Part shown: piece after piece, positions 31,282-40,187 of the stretch
How the letters are laid out: every line of letters begins with the position of its first letter
Position numbering within the stretch: position 1 is the first letter of the stretch
Assembly: GCF_025148635.1 (NCBI RefSeq)
Contig: NZ_CP102269.1
Span: 4,588,001-4,652,000 of the forward strand
DNA from: Butyricimonas virosa
GTDB taxonomy: Bacteria; Bacteroidota; Bacteroidia; Bacteroidales; Marinifilaceae
Reading direction: 5' to 3'
Length of the DNA: 64,000 nt
Notes under the pieces: generated by a model
Databases searched by the model: none
Seen by the model: the letters and a program-made list of their open reading frames with translations, nothing else
Told to the model about the DNA's origin: nothing
Made by a program: the position numbers and the translations under genes

Positions 31282-32985
31282 TTATTTCGTTCCCGGAGCC
31301 GGTAAAATCGGTAAAATATCTTGAGATTTCGCTTTTCTTTGCGTCTCCACCTTATTCACCAAGATAGTCGGGGAAATAGCCGTTACAGGAATTGAACCCG
31401 ATTCAGCACCACACATACCCGTGAATACGCGGGCATCATTTCCGGCATATATAATATTAGAGAACATGGAAAGCGGAGTTCCGATCAAATCCACGCCACG
31501 AACCAACTGGTCCGGACGACCGTCAGCAAACACCTTATATACTTCCAATGGGGTTACGTTGAACGAATTGGTTGCACCTTTACCGGTGAATGTAAATCCA
31601 CTCGTTACCTCTTTGAAGAAATAACCGTATTCTTTACCTTGTTTCTTAACCTCTTCGATCAATAACTGGCGTAATTCTTCGGGAGTTTTCGGGTTAGAAG
31701 TCTCGATCACCAAATTAGACTGGCGGGAAACAGGATCAAACCCATCGCTGGCACGCGCATGACCGTTTGTACGAGGATGGCCGTCGATCGGAGTACGGGT
31801 CATCAAAAAATCGTTCAATTTACCGTTAACGACCACATCCACCCGTTCTGCTTTTACTCCTTGATCATCATATTTATAGAATCCATTCAAATCCTCTCCA
31901 GCATATTTCCGAAGAGTCGGATCATCATACACGTGCATATCTGCCGGCAATACTAGCTGACCAACCATTTTCTTGAACGTCTGCCCGTCATTCTCGCTCT
32001 TCATACGTTGTCCCTCGATCCGGTGACCGAAAATCTCGTGGAAGAACACACCGCTGGCAGGACCCGACAACAAGGCCGGTCCCGTATAGGGATCAACCAC
32101 CGGGGCCACACGCAAAGCCTCTAATGTTTTCACCATCTCTTTGGCATCCGCAATAATTTTATCATTCGCGGGAAGATCTGCCGGGTCATAGGCAAAATAA
32201 GACAAGTTCAAAGGTAATTCCATCCCATCATCAGCTTTTGTTTCTCCAAATACCATGATGCGGGCATACGGTAGATTCTGTACAACTTCCGTCCCTTCGT
32301 TATTCACGAAATAACGTCTCTCTACCGTGTAAATCATGATCGCATCCCCTTTCATAATCCCGGGTTGGTTTTTGAACACGGCTGAAATCTCTTTCATCCG
32401 GGCCGCCCACCGATCCATATCGATCGTCATTTTTTCAGCTGGAAGCGGAGCCTCATAATATTTCTCCACTTTCGCTTCAGAAAAATAAGGAGCTTTATCT
32501 TCTTCTTCCACATTTACAGAGCTTTCTGCCTTCGTCTTCTGGTACATATCCACGGCAAACTTGTAACGATTGTTCACCTCGTCCCAAATAGCCTGACGAA
32601 CGGCATCTTCGTTATTTTCCTCATCCAATGGCAAACGAGCCACGGAAGGTCCTTGGTATCGGGACATGGCCGCTCCCATTTGATTAAATCTAAAATTATC
32701 AAGTTTCTCATCTCCTAACCGGATCTGCGGAACTAACGTCCGGGAGCGATATTGCTGACTGTTCATCAACGCCCCGAAAGAAGCCGATACCACGGAAGAA
32801 GTCACATCAATCACCCTGTAATTCATGTGATACGGGGGAAATTCTTCACCCTTTAGTTCTTTCATCTGTTGAGCTAACTCTTCTTTTAGAAGTCCCAGCA
32901 ACTTATCCTGTCCTTGCCCGTAAGTCTTAGGAACAAATAACAGGGAGAGAAAGCAACTAAAAATAACCAATACTGTTTTTCTCAT
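31282..32985 (-). CDS. Exported TldD-like zinc metalloprotease
   Basis: The 567-residue product has a signal peptide (about 1-23, FVPKTYGQ). The TldD zinc motif HEIFGH is at His316-Glu317-His321, with downstream RTPIDGHPRTNGHARASDGFDP and a conserved C-terminal region with MCGAESGSIPVTA. TldD/TldE heterodimers degrade unfolded peptides and process some peptide toxins in the cytosol; this pair seems to work in the periplasm or envelope (inference from signal peptides). It has a full promoter upstream and is first in the two-gene operon. Confidence 0.88.
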   Translation of the reverse strand: MRKTVLVIFSCFLSLLFVPKTYGQGQDKLLGLLKEELAQQMKELKGEEFPPYHMNYRVIDVTSSVVSASFGALMNSQQYRSRTLVPQIRLGDEKLDNFRFNQMGAAMSRYQGPSVARLPLDEENNEDAVRQAIWDEVNNRYKFAVDMYQKTKAESSVNVEEEDKAPYFSEAKVEKYYEAPLPAEKMTIDMDRWAARMKEISAVFKNQPGIMKGDAIMIYTVERRYFVNNEGTEVVQNLPYARIMVFGETKADDGMELPLNLSYFAYDPADLPANDKIIADAKEMVKTLEALRVAPVVDPYTGPALLSGPASGVFFHEIFGHRIEGQRMKSENDGQTFKKMVGQLVLPADMHVYDDPTLRKYAGEDLNGFYKYDDQGVKAERVDVVVNGKLNDFLMTRTPIDGHPRTNGHARASDGFDPVSRQSNLVIETSNPKTPEELRQLLIEEVKKQGKEYGYFFKEVTSGFTFTGKGATNSFNVTPLEVYKVFADGRPDQLVRGVDLIGTPLSMFSNIIYAGNDARVFTGMCGAESGSIPVTAISPTILVNKVETQRKAKSQDILPILPAPGTK

Positions 32986-33052
32986 GTGTAATTGTTTTTA
33001 ATCATGTAAATAATAATAGATCATCGAAAGATCACGCACTATTTTTCGTTAA

Positions 33053-33084
33053 CAAATATAAGACGAATCTTTATGGATGCAAAA
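33053..33084 (-). promoter_or_regulatory. Predicted promoter of the tldD-tldE operon
   Basis: Minus strand TTTTG at 33080-33084, 19-nt spacer, TATATTTG at 33053-33060. This is the most complete -33/-7 promoter in the window; the leader to the ATG at 32985 is about 60 nt. Confidence 0.75.
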
Positions 33085-33771
33085 TTCAAACGTTTTAAAT
33101 TTTTCTTAAAGTGAAGAAATGCAAAAAGGATGATTTCCCATCACGGTACTTTCACCCTCGTCGACAAATTAGAATTCAAAATATTACATTTATATGTAAC
33201 TATATATTTTCAAAAAACGTTTTCCAAAAAAGCCTCCGGATCATTAAATGGAATGTCAACTCGGATTTAATAAAAAAAGTGTATACACACTCCCGGAGGC
33301 TTATTCCTTCATGTGCTATACACTTTCTTATTATTTCTCGAATTGACAAGGCAAAGGTAAATATTTCTTTAATATAAACCACAAAAGAACAAAATTATTT
33401 ATCCCATACCACCAGCATTTAACATTCCAACCTCCGCCTTTTTACGAAAATCTTCAACTGAAATTCATCGAAATAATCTCATAACACTTTTAATCATAAC
33501 GCAATAATTATATTTACATACATTATCCACATCCTTCTATCTTCCGCAAAATTATCTGTTCTTCCTATATTTTCACCCAAATTTCATCCAATGGGAACAA
33601 AGAGTTAAGATTAAGTTGGCAAGCTTCTCTTTGAAAACAAACAATATTTTAAAGATTCCCCAAAGAAAGATAAAAAATCCTGTACGTGAGAACCACGTGA
33701 AAAGAAATGATAACTTTGTAGGAACAAGAAACAAATTATAATAACACCACTTACACAAAAATAGAAAATAT
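33085..33771. other. Long intergenic region, possible small RNA
   Basis: This 690-bp AT-rich stretch between divergent genes has no convincing protein gene. It holds an inverted repeat, AAGCCTCCGG (33230-33239) and CCGGAGGCTT (33293-33302), about 50 nt apart, with GTGTATACAC and an A-run at 33270-33288. On the minus strand the AGTGTGTATACACT hairpin is followed by TTTTTTTATT, terminator-like. Short ORFs here are low in complexity and unsupported. A TAACTTTG box near the right end serves the next gene. Confidence 0.4.
33711..33718 (+). promoter_or_regulatory. Predicted -7 box of the membrane metallophosphoesterase gene
   Basis: TAACTTTG, 53 nt upstream of the ATG at 33772. An ACGTGAGAACCACGT inverted repeat lies just upstream (around 33684-33698). 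Confidence 0.5.
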
Positions 33772-34950
33772 ATGCTCTCGAAACTATCTATCTATCTTTT
33801 CTTGCTACTAATCATCCCGGACATCTATATTTATAAATCGTATATCACCAAATCAACAGGAGGCAATCCGTTCGGTTGGCTGTGGTTTATTCCTTCCGTG
33901 ATCCTATTATTCGCACTCGTCTGGATTCTACTATCCTCTAGAGATGCACTGGCCATACAACACCTCATCGGAACTTTCACGATCACCTATATGGCCATCG
34001 TACTACCGAAAACCATTTTCATGATTTGCTCGCTACTTGATTTACCGTTAAAATACTTGTTCAAATGGCAAATACAACCTTTTAGCTGGCTCGGGATCAT
34101 ACTAGGAACCGGAATGATGCTCATGGTACTTTACGGGGCAATATGGGGCAAAACACGATTTGACGTGAAACAGGTCACGTTCGCCTCTCCTAATCTTCCT
34201 GCCGCTTTCGACGGGTATCGCATTGCACAGATTTCCGATATACACACGGGTAGTTGGAACGGAGACCGGGCAGCCCTGCAAAAAGCCGTGGACCTGATTA
34301 ACGCACAGCAAACCAATTTAATTGTTTTCACGGGTGACATTGTCAACACAAAAGCCTCTGAACTAGAACCATTCGAAAACATTCTGGCACAACTGAAAGC
34401 CCCGGACGGCGTGTTCTCCATCCTCGGGAATCACGATTACGGTCCCTATCACAATTGGCCTACAACCGAGGCCCGAGATCAGAACATCCGAGATGTACAA
34501 AACAAGCAGGCCTCCATGGGATGGCAGTTATTAAACAATGATCACGTGATACTAAAACGTGCCACGGATAGCATTGCCCTGATTGGCGTGGAAAATAACG
34601 GGGAACCACCCTTCTCTCAATACAGCGACCTTCCCAAAGCCATGGAAGGCACGGAACAATGCTCTTTCAAACTATTGTTAAGCCACAACCCCACGCACTG
34701 GCGCCGGGAAGTACTCGACACGGACATCGACCTCATGCTGTCAGGCCACACGCATGCCATGCAATTTGCCGTCGGACGACATTCCCCGTCCCGATTCATG
34801 TATCCGGAATGGAGTGGGCTCTACATGGAAGGCAAACAAGGTTTGTATGTCAACGTCGGGTTGGGGTATATCGGACTGATGCCCCTGCGTTTCGGGGCAT
34901 GGCCAGAAATCACGGTCATTACGTTGAAACAATTGAAAATGGAGAATTGA
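33772..34950 (+). CDS. Membrane-anchored metallophosphoesterase (YkuE-like)
   Basis: The 392-residue product has four or five N-terminal membrane segments (residues 1-130), then a calcineurin-like phosphoesterase domain with DIHTG (ISDIHTGSWNGD), FTGDIVNTKA, LGNHDYG, SHNPTHW and SGHTHAMQF, all metal ligands conserved. Members of this family hydrolyse phosphate esters, some acting on UDP-diacylglucosamine or other lipids; the substrate here is unknown. It is followed after 86 bp by an alpha/beta hydrolase lipoprotein gene on the same strand. Confidence 0.9.
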   Translation: MLSKLSIYLFLLLIIPDIYIYKSYITKSTGGNPFGWLWFIPSVILLFALVWILLSSRDALAIQHLIGTFTITYMAIVLPKTIFMICSLLDLPLKYLFKWQIQPFSWLGIILGTGMMLMVLYGAIWGKTRFDVKQVTFASPNLPAAFDGYRIAQISDIHTGSWNGDRAALQKAVDLINAQQTNLIVFTGDIVNTKASELEPFENILAQLKAPDGVFSILGNHDYGPYHNWPTTEARDQNIRDVQNKQASMGWQLLNNDHVILKRATDSIALIGVENNGEPPFSQYSDLPKAMEGTEQCSFKLLLSHNPTHWRREVLDTDIDLMLSGHTHAMQFAVGRHSPSRFMYPEWSGLYMEGKQGLYVNVGLGYIGLMPLRFGAWPEITVITLKQLKMEN

Positions 34951-35036
34951 AAATAAAGATTCAGTAAGAAATTTACTAATACGTGACACTTTTCAAGCAG
35001 TTAGATGTTTTGAGAGAAAACTAAAATTAAAACTGT

Positions 35037-36443
35037 ATGTTACACCTTAAAACTATTGTACTGTTATTCTCCGTTACGCTGCTAGGATGTACCTCTTCGC
35101 CTCATGCATGGCAAGGACAATCCGGTAGCAAACGGGTATTCATCGAGTTAAAAACCACACCGGAAGGAACACCTCAAGCTTTCCTGTCACTTCCAGAACA
35201 ATGGATTGACAAAGCACAAGCCGACACGCTTGTACTTTCAGACGAAAGTATTCTTGCCATCTTCAACCGGGAAAACATTCGCTTTGAAGGAGCCTTCCAT
35301 TCCGGTAAAGACTCCATCCAAGCAGAAGTAACCACCTACGGGAAGATACGAGAATTCACTCTCGGCAAAGTCGATAGCCTTCGGCCTATCTATTTTTCAC
35401 AAAATCCACATCCACCTTATCCCTACCATTCCGAAGAAATCACCTACGTGTCATGCGATTCAATACAAGTTGCAGGCACGCTGACCATTCCATCGGGCAA
35501 AGGCCCTTTTCCCGCGGCCATCATTATATCCGGCACCGGGAAACAAGATCGAGACGGAACCTTTTCCGGCCACAAACCCTTCTTCAAAATCGCGGACTAC
35601 CTCACCCGACAAGGATTCATCGTGTTACGAACCGATGACCGGGGAACCGGAAAAACCAACGGAATATACGAAGAAGCTACCACGTGCGATTTTGCACGGG
35701 ATGCTCAAGCCGGGATCGATTACTTGAAACAACGCCCGGAAACAGACACCAAGCACATCGGGGTTATCGGACATAGCGAAGGCGGACAAGTGGCACTCAT
35801 GCTGGGAGCTGACTCCCCGGATGTATCATTCGTTATCTCCCTCGCGGGCGTGGGAGTTGATGGCCTGCAGATTCTAAAATTACAAAATAAAGCAATCTTG
35901 CGTACCACCCCCGGAATGACCCCGGAACGGGTGGATCAGTTTATGAGTCTCTTCAACACGCTATTTGACAAAGTACACGCTGTCCCCTTGGAACAACCTT
36001 TAGATATTCCCTTGCGCCAAGCCTTCGATCAATGGGTAGCTCAACAGGACGAAGCCACACTGAAAGCTGTCAATTTTAATGACGGAAGAGACGAAATGTT
36101 TTTCAGTCGTTACCTGCATCAAGCACAAGGACGCTGGTACAGGGAAATGATCAATTATGATCCGGAAAATTATATTCCCCGCATTCGTAAACCCGTGCTG
36201 GCGCTAAACGGGGACAAAGACATCATGGTTCCCGCCAAAGAAAACCTGGAATCCATCAAACAATTACTGGACAAAGGTGGAAACACACGGTACAAAATCG
36301 TGGAACTACCCGGTCTGAACCATATGTTCCAACACTGTAAAGAGTGTACCCGAGAAGAAATACCCGATCTGGAAGATGTGTTTTCAGAGGAAGCCTTGCA
36401 AATCATGGGGGATTGGCTACGAGAAAACGTAGAATTTAGGTGA
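35037..36443 (+). CDS. Alpha/beta hydrolase lipoprotein, paralogue of the gene at 18969
   Basis: The 468-residue product has a lipoprotein signal (VTLLGC, lipid Cys18) instead of the plain signal peptide of its paralogue. A beta-rich N-terminal domain (about 25-125) precedes the hydrolase domain, with AIIISGTGKQDRDGTFSGHKPFF, GHSEGGQVALM nucleophile, LALNGDKDIMV acid and GLNHMFQHC His. The motifs HKPFxxxADYLTRQG and RxDDRGxGxxxG are shared with the paralogue almost word for word. The function is probably esterase or peptidase at the envelope. It ends before a bidirectional terminator. Confidence 0.9.
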   Translation: MLHLKTIVLLFSVTLLGCTSSPHAWQGQSGSKRVFIELKTTPEGTPQAFLSLPEQWIDKAQADTLVLSDESILAIFNRENIRFEGAFHSGKDSIQAEVTTYGKIREFTLGKVDSLRPIYFSQNPHPPYPYHSEEITYVSCDSIQVAGTLTIPSGKGPFPAAIIISGTGKQDRDGTFSGHKPFFKIADYLTRQGFIVLRTDDRGTGKTNGIYEEATTCDFARDAQAGIDYLKQRPETDTKHIGVIGHSEGGQVALMLGADSPDVSFVISLAGVGVDGLQILKLQNKAILRTTPGMTPERVDQFMSLFNTLFDKVHAVPLEQPLDIPLRQAFDQWVAQQDEATLKAVNFNDGRDEMFFSRYLHQAQGRWYREMINYDPENYIPRIRKPVLALNGDKDIMVPAKENLESIKQLLDKGGNTRYKIVELPGLNHMFQHCKECTREEIPDLEDVFSEEALQIMGDWLRENVEFR

Positions 36444-36602
36444 TGCTTTTCAATTATAACGATTTTAGATCTGAATATCAGTAAAAACAAAAGAAACAAC
36501 AACCCTATGACTGGAACTCGGCTTTAATTCATCTATATCTCGTCTGTAAGCCATTAAATGGATATTATCAGAGTTTGAAAACAGTTGGATTAAGGATAAA
36601 AA

Positions 36603-36646
36603 TTAGGATTTAGACAGGGATTCGTTCATCCCGTTCTAAATCCTAA
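36603..36646. terminator. Bidirectional terminator hairpin
   Basis: TTAGGATTTAGA (36603-36614) pairs with TCTAAATCCTAA (36635-36646); an inner GGGAT/ATCCC (36617-36621/36628-36632) extends the stem around TCGTTC. It separates the convergent hydrolase and thioredoxin-like genes. Confidence 0.75.
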
Positions 36647-36668
36647 CAACTCAAATGAATCTTATCGA

Positions 36669-38648
36669 TTATTCCGCTTTCAACATCTCGATCATAAGAT
36701 TCATCTCCTCTGCCAAAGCCGAGGGGCTTCCCATGTAACCACCAATACTCCAACGCAATTTTCCATTCCCGTCGATAATCATTTTGTGAGGAATACCGGA
36801 AAATTTAAAAGCCTTGCAATAAGTATCATAAACAGCCGATTGCTTTTTCGTTTTCGGGTTAACATTATCACAAAGCACTTGCAGCGTGTAGTTATGCTCC
36901 TTCATGAATTTCCGAATCTGTTCTTTAAAATTTGCAGCCGTTTCCATCGTGGAAATAAAGAAAAACGCCACGTTCGGGTCATTCTTGTACTTGTTTACAG
37001 CCATTTGCATTCCTGGTAAAGAAGCCTTACAAGGAGCGCACCAAGTTGCCCAAAAATCCAACACGATAATCTTCCCCTCCATCTTTGACAGATCAACCTT
37101 TTTCCCGTCCAGATCTTCCATAGCAAAAAGCTCTATATCCTCGTTAATCATCGTTTCCTGCAAATGTTTTTGCAACTCCTGTTGTTTTTCTTGCGACTTC
37201 AATGAACTGACATAAGCCTCAAAATCTTTATCGTTTTTATGTTGTTTCACGTAATCCTTCCGCAAGATTTCCAACATTTCGGGAGTAACCGCATCTTCCC
37301 GAACACTAGCCACAATCATGGGAATTACCATCGACTGATAGCCATTTTTTTCCAACAAACGAACATACTGATTGTTATATTCTGCCGATTTGAAATTATA
37401 TTTTCCTTTAATTTCTTCCATCAACTCCAGTGCCTCGGCAGAAGAACCGGTAGCATCCAACACGAACGCATGTTTCAGAATCATATCTTTCCCCCTCGTG
37501 AGCAGATAATCCTTCCACTCCCGTTCTGAATACACTTGATCAGCTCCTGCTTGAGGACGAGTCATCACCTCATTGTAAATAACCTTAGCAAAAGGTAACA
37601 CCTGTTCCGGGGTTCTCTGATTCGTGTTCAACGGCACTTGTACCATGTGCCAGTAGAAAGTCAGCAAACAAAGATGGGGAACATCATGAAGGTACTTGTA
37701 CAAGAAACTATAATCATTTTTCTTGATGATGGGCTGATAAACTACCGCTTGAAAGATTTTACCCAGATACATGGATGATGTTTCCGTCTCTATATCTTTA
37801 AACTTTTCCGTCGGGAAACGTTTCAGGAAAGCGTCTAATTCAGGAGCTTTCGCATCGGCATCCATGATTCTGAAAATCCGCCATATCTCTTGGTCCCTAG
37901 CCAAAATCCCGTTCGGGTAATCTTTTAAAATCCGGGTTTCTACTGCCGCCGCTTTCGTACTGTCTTTCACGATATTCTTAGCAACTTCAAGTGCCTTCAA
38001 CAACGTCTCTTCATCCACATCCGGTAAATTCAGTATAAAATCCACGTCTCCCAACATCTGTTCATGTTTTTCTCCCGGCATCATTTTATTCAACAACTTC
38101 GCCGCATAATAGAATACGTATTTCCGGGCTCCGGGATCTTTCAAAAGCTGTTGGTTCAGCCAAAAACGCATAACTTCATCATCAATATACGCATCCTCGT
38201 CACAATATTCCGGTAAAGACTCCAACGTCTTGTTCCGCAACATTCCCCACGCCATATAAGCAGTCGGTAAATTCTGCCCGTTCTTGTTAAAGGTCATTGT
38301 CGTGTACGTGGACCGTCCCCCTGTATCCTTTTTGTCCCCAGCGTAAAATTTACATGATACCAACGCACAATTTTTAGGCACACGACAAGTGGCCTCCCAT
38401 GCCGTATCATTCTTCACCAACTTCAAATCTTCCGCCCTCCAACGCAAATTTTCCCAGTAATAAACCGTTCCGCAAATCGTTTCCTCATCAGCCAGTGACG
38501 TCAGCGAATTATCATACGTGAACTTCACATCCTGACCGGCAACCGGCACCAATGGAATGATGTGAAAAGGTTTACGATCCTGTGCCTTAACCACACAAGT
38601 AAATAACAGAAGTACAACGATACTTCCTAACAACGTGATTTTTTTCAT
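36669..38648 (-). CDS. TlpA-type thioredoxin-fold protein linked to SusC/D
   Basis: The 659-residue product has a signal peptide (about 1-22, VVKAQ), a large N-terminal region of unknown fold (an Ig-like start, then helical repeats to about 510), and a C-terminal TlpA/AhpC-like thioredoxin domain (about 510-655) with the redox pair in WATWCAPCK (Cys537 and Cys540) and the cis-Pro SGIPH. It probably transfers thiols or reduces disulphides in the periplasm. It lies 93 bp after susD on the same strand, across a hairpin, as is common in Odoribacter-type loci. Confidence 0.88.
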   Translation of the reverse strand: MKKITLLGSIVVLLLFTCVVKAQDRKPFHIIPLVPVAGQDVKFTYDNSLTSLADEETICGTVYYWENLRWRAEDLKLVKNDTAWEATCRVPKNCALVSCKFYAGDKKDTGGRSTYTTMTFNKNGQNLPTAYMAWGMLRNKTLESLPEYCDEDAYIDDEVMRFWLNQQLLKDPGARKYVFYYAAKLLNKMMPGEKHEQMLGDVDFILNLPDVDEETLLKALEVAKNIVKDSTKAAAVETRILKDYPNGILARDQEIWRIFRIMDADAKAPELDAFLKRFPTEKFKDIETETSSMYLGKIFQAVVYQPIIKKNDYSFLYKYLHDVPHLCLLTFYWHMVQVPLNTNQRTPEQVLPFAKVIYNEVMTRPQAGADQVYSEREWKDYLLTRGKDMILKHAFVLDATGSSAEALELMEEIKGKYNFKSAEYNNQYVRLLEKNGYQSMVIPMIVASVREDAVTPEMLEILRKDYVKQHKNDKDFEAYVSSLKSQEKQQELQKHLQETMINEDIELFAMEDLDGKKVDLSKMEGKIIVLDFWATWCAPCKASLPGMQMAVNKYKNDPNVAFFFISTMETAANFKEQIRKFMKEHNYTLQVLCDNVNPKTKKQSAVYDTYCKAFKFSGIPHKMIIDGNGKLRWSIGGYMGSPSALAEEMNLMIEMLKAE

Positions 38649-38677
38649 ACAATACGATTTAATAATTTATAAAGTTG

Positions 38678-38735
38678 GTAAGGTTCACAAAGTTTATAAA
38701 GGACCTTATAAACCTTATAACTTTATGAACCTTAC
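38678..38735. repeat. Hairpin between susD and the thioredoxin-like gene
   Basis: GTAAGGTTCA (38678-38687) pairs with TGAACCTTAC (38726-38735), AAAGT (38689-38693) with ACTTT (38720-38724), and TTATAA words close the top. Related TATAAACCTTATGAAC text occurs at 1180-1195. It may attenuate expression of the last gene or stabilise the upstream mRNA. Confidence 0.6.
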
Positions 38736-38741
38736 GAACTC

Positions 38742-40175
38742 TTATTTAATTTGTCCGATCTCCGGATTTTCTTCCAAATATTTTTCTCCCATTGGGAAAG
38801 TATATCGCACGGCACCGGGTTCTAATGTATAAGTCGTTCCCTTGAATATCCGAGTCACCGTCTGTGTCGGAAAATCCGGATCATTTGCCAAACGACGTTG
38901 ATCCATCCAACGTAAACCATGACACGTTAATTCTCTACGACGCTCCTGTAATACATTTCCTAAAGCCTCTTTAGCTGTTGCGGCACTCAACGAATAGTCC
39001 TCACCCGCAACGTAACGATACTCTCTCAATTTATTCACAATATTCATGGATTCCGTCGTGTTTCCCTCGCGAGCCCAACATTCTGCCTCAATTAGCATCA
39101 TTTCCGGCACACAAGGCCCCATGTTACGTCCCTCGTTCTTTTTCCAGTCATAAGGATAATAATTGTCCTTAAAATATACCCGACCGGAATAAGTCATACC
39201 TAAATCATCTATCATGGAACGAGTAAAATAAAAATAACGTAAATCTTTTTCCTGATCAAAAGTATTCAACAGATTATCACTTAACACAAGGCCAGCCGTG
39301 GAATATGATGCCATCGAAAATGTAGTTACGGGCATTTTAGCAAAAATAACTTCCTTATCTTTCAATGTTTCCACGTAATTTTTCCTTCTCACACTTTCCT
39401 CTGTACTCGCCAGATCAACATAATCATTCAGGTTTTCCAACGTACTCTTTAATTTAAGCGCCTCTTGAGCGTTCTTTTTCGCCTCCGTGTAATTACCCAT
39501 CAACAGGTAGGCTCTTGCTCGCAATGCATAAATAGCACATTTACCCGGATAGAAATTAAATTCTGCCACATCGGGCAAATACTCGAAAGCATCATCCAAA
39601 TCTTTAAAAATTTGTTCGTACACTTTTTCGACAGATGCACGTGGCAGAGCCCCTTCTACACGAGGGGTAGTTAACAAGGGGACTCCTTGATCCGTGGATG
39701 CCGTTGCTGCATTATACGGAACACCATACACGTTCACTAACGTCAAATATGCCTCGGCTCTATGTACAAGAGCCTCAGCCCGAATCTCCAACTTCTCCTC
39801 GTTTGTCCCGTTCTTACTATCCATCACCTCATCAATCACCACGTTACAATTATAGATAACCTGGTACACTTTGTTCATCTCCGTGTCATTTTCAGACTGG
39901 CTATAAATTTCGTCGGCCCAAGTATATACCGGGATAAATTTATTCGTTTCATAGATCGCCTCTTGTTGAGCCGGATCAGAAATATCAATATCATCTGATG
40001 CCACATCATGGTAAGAAAGTGTCCAGCGGAAATTTTCCGTGTTATTCATCAGGTAACGGTAATTTTCCGTCTCCTCCGGAACCAATGATCCTTTAGTCTT
40101 GACATCCACCCAATCGGAACAAGCGGAGAAACAACAGGAAAGTCCTATAATTACACTAAATATTTTCTTGTTCAT
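38742..40175 (-). CDS. SusD/RagB-type nutrient-binding lipoprotein
   Basis: The 477-residue product has a lipoprotein signal (GLSCCFSAC, lipid Cys19) followed by SDWVDVKTKGSLVPEETENYRYLMNN. TPR-like helices hold EALVHRAEAYLTLVNVYGVPYN, and the C-terminal MMLIEAECWAREGNTTESMNIVNKLREYR is typical of the family. SusD-like proteins form the lid of the SusC channel on the cell surface. The ATG at 40175 is chosen over a GTG at 40184. It starts 13 bp after the susC stop. No glycan-degrading enzyme genes are near, so the substrate may not be a polysaccharide. Confidence 0.93.
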   Translation of the reverse strand: MNKKIFSVIIGLSCCFSACSDWVDVKTKGSLVPEETENYRYLMNNTENFRWTLSYHDVASDDIDISDPAQQEAIYETNKFIPVYTWADEIYSQSENDTEMNKVYQVIYNCNVVIDEVMDSKNGTNEEKLEIRAEALVHRAEAYLTLVNVYGVPYNAATASTDQGVPLLTTPRVEGALPRASVEKVYEQIFKDLDDAFEYLPDVAEFNFYPGKCAIYALRARAYLLMGNYTEAKKNAQEALKLKSTLENLNDYVDLASTEESVRRKNYVETLKDKEVIFAKMPVTTFSMASYSTAGLVLSDNLLNTFDQEKDLRYFYFTRSMIDDLGMTYSGRVYFKDNYYPYDWKKNEGRNMGPCVPEMMLIEAECWAREGNTTESMNIVNKLREYRYVAGEDYSLSAATAKEALGNVLQERRRELTCHGLRWMDQRRLANDPDFPTQTVTRIFKGTTYTLEPGAVRYTFPMGEKYLEENPEIGQIK

Positions 40176-40187
40176 ATCTATCACGTT

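Noticed and set aside
33200..33382. 60-codon minus-strand ORF in the long intergenic region
   Set aside because: Hydrophobic low-complexity product, no ribosome site, and it covers the inverted repeat that better explains the region.
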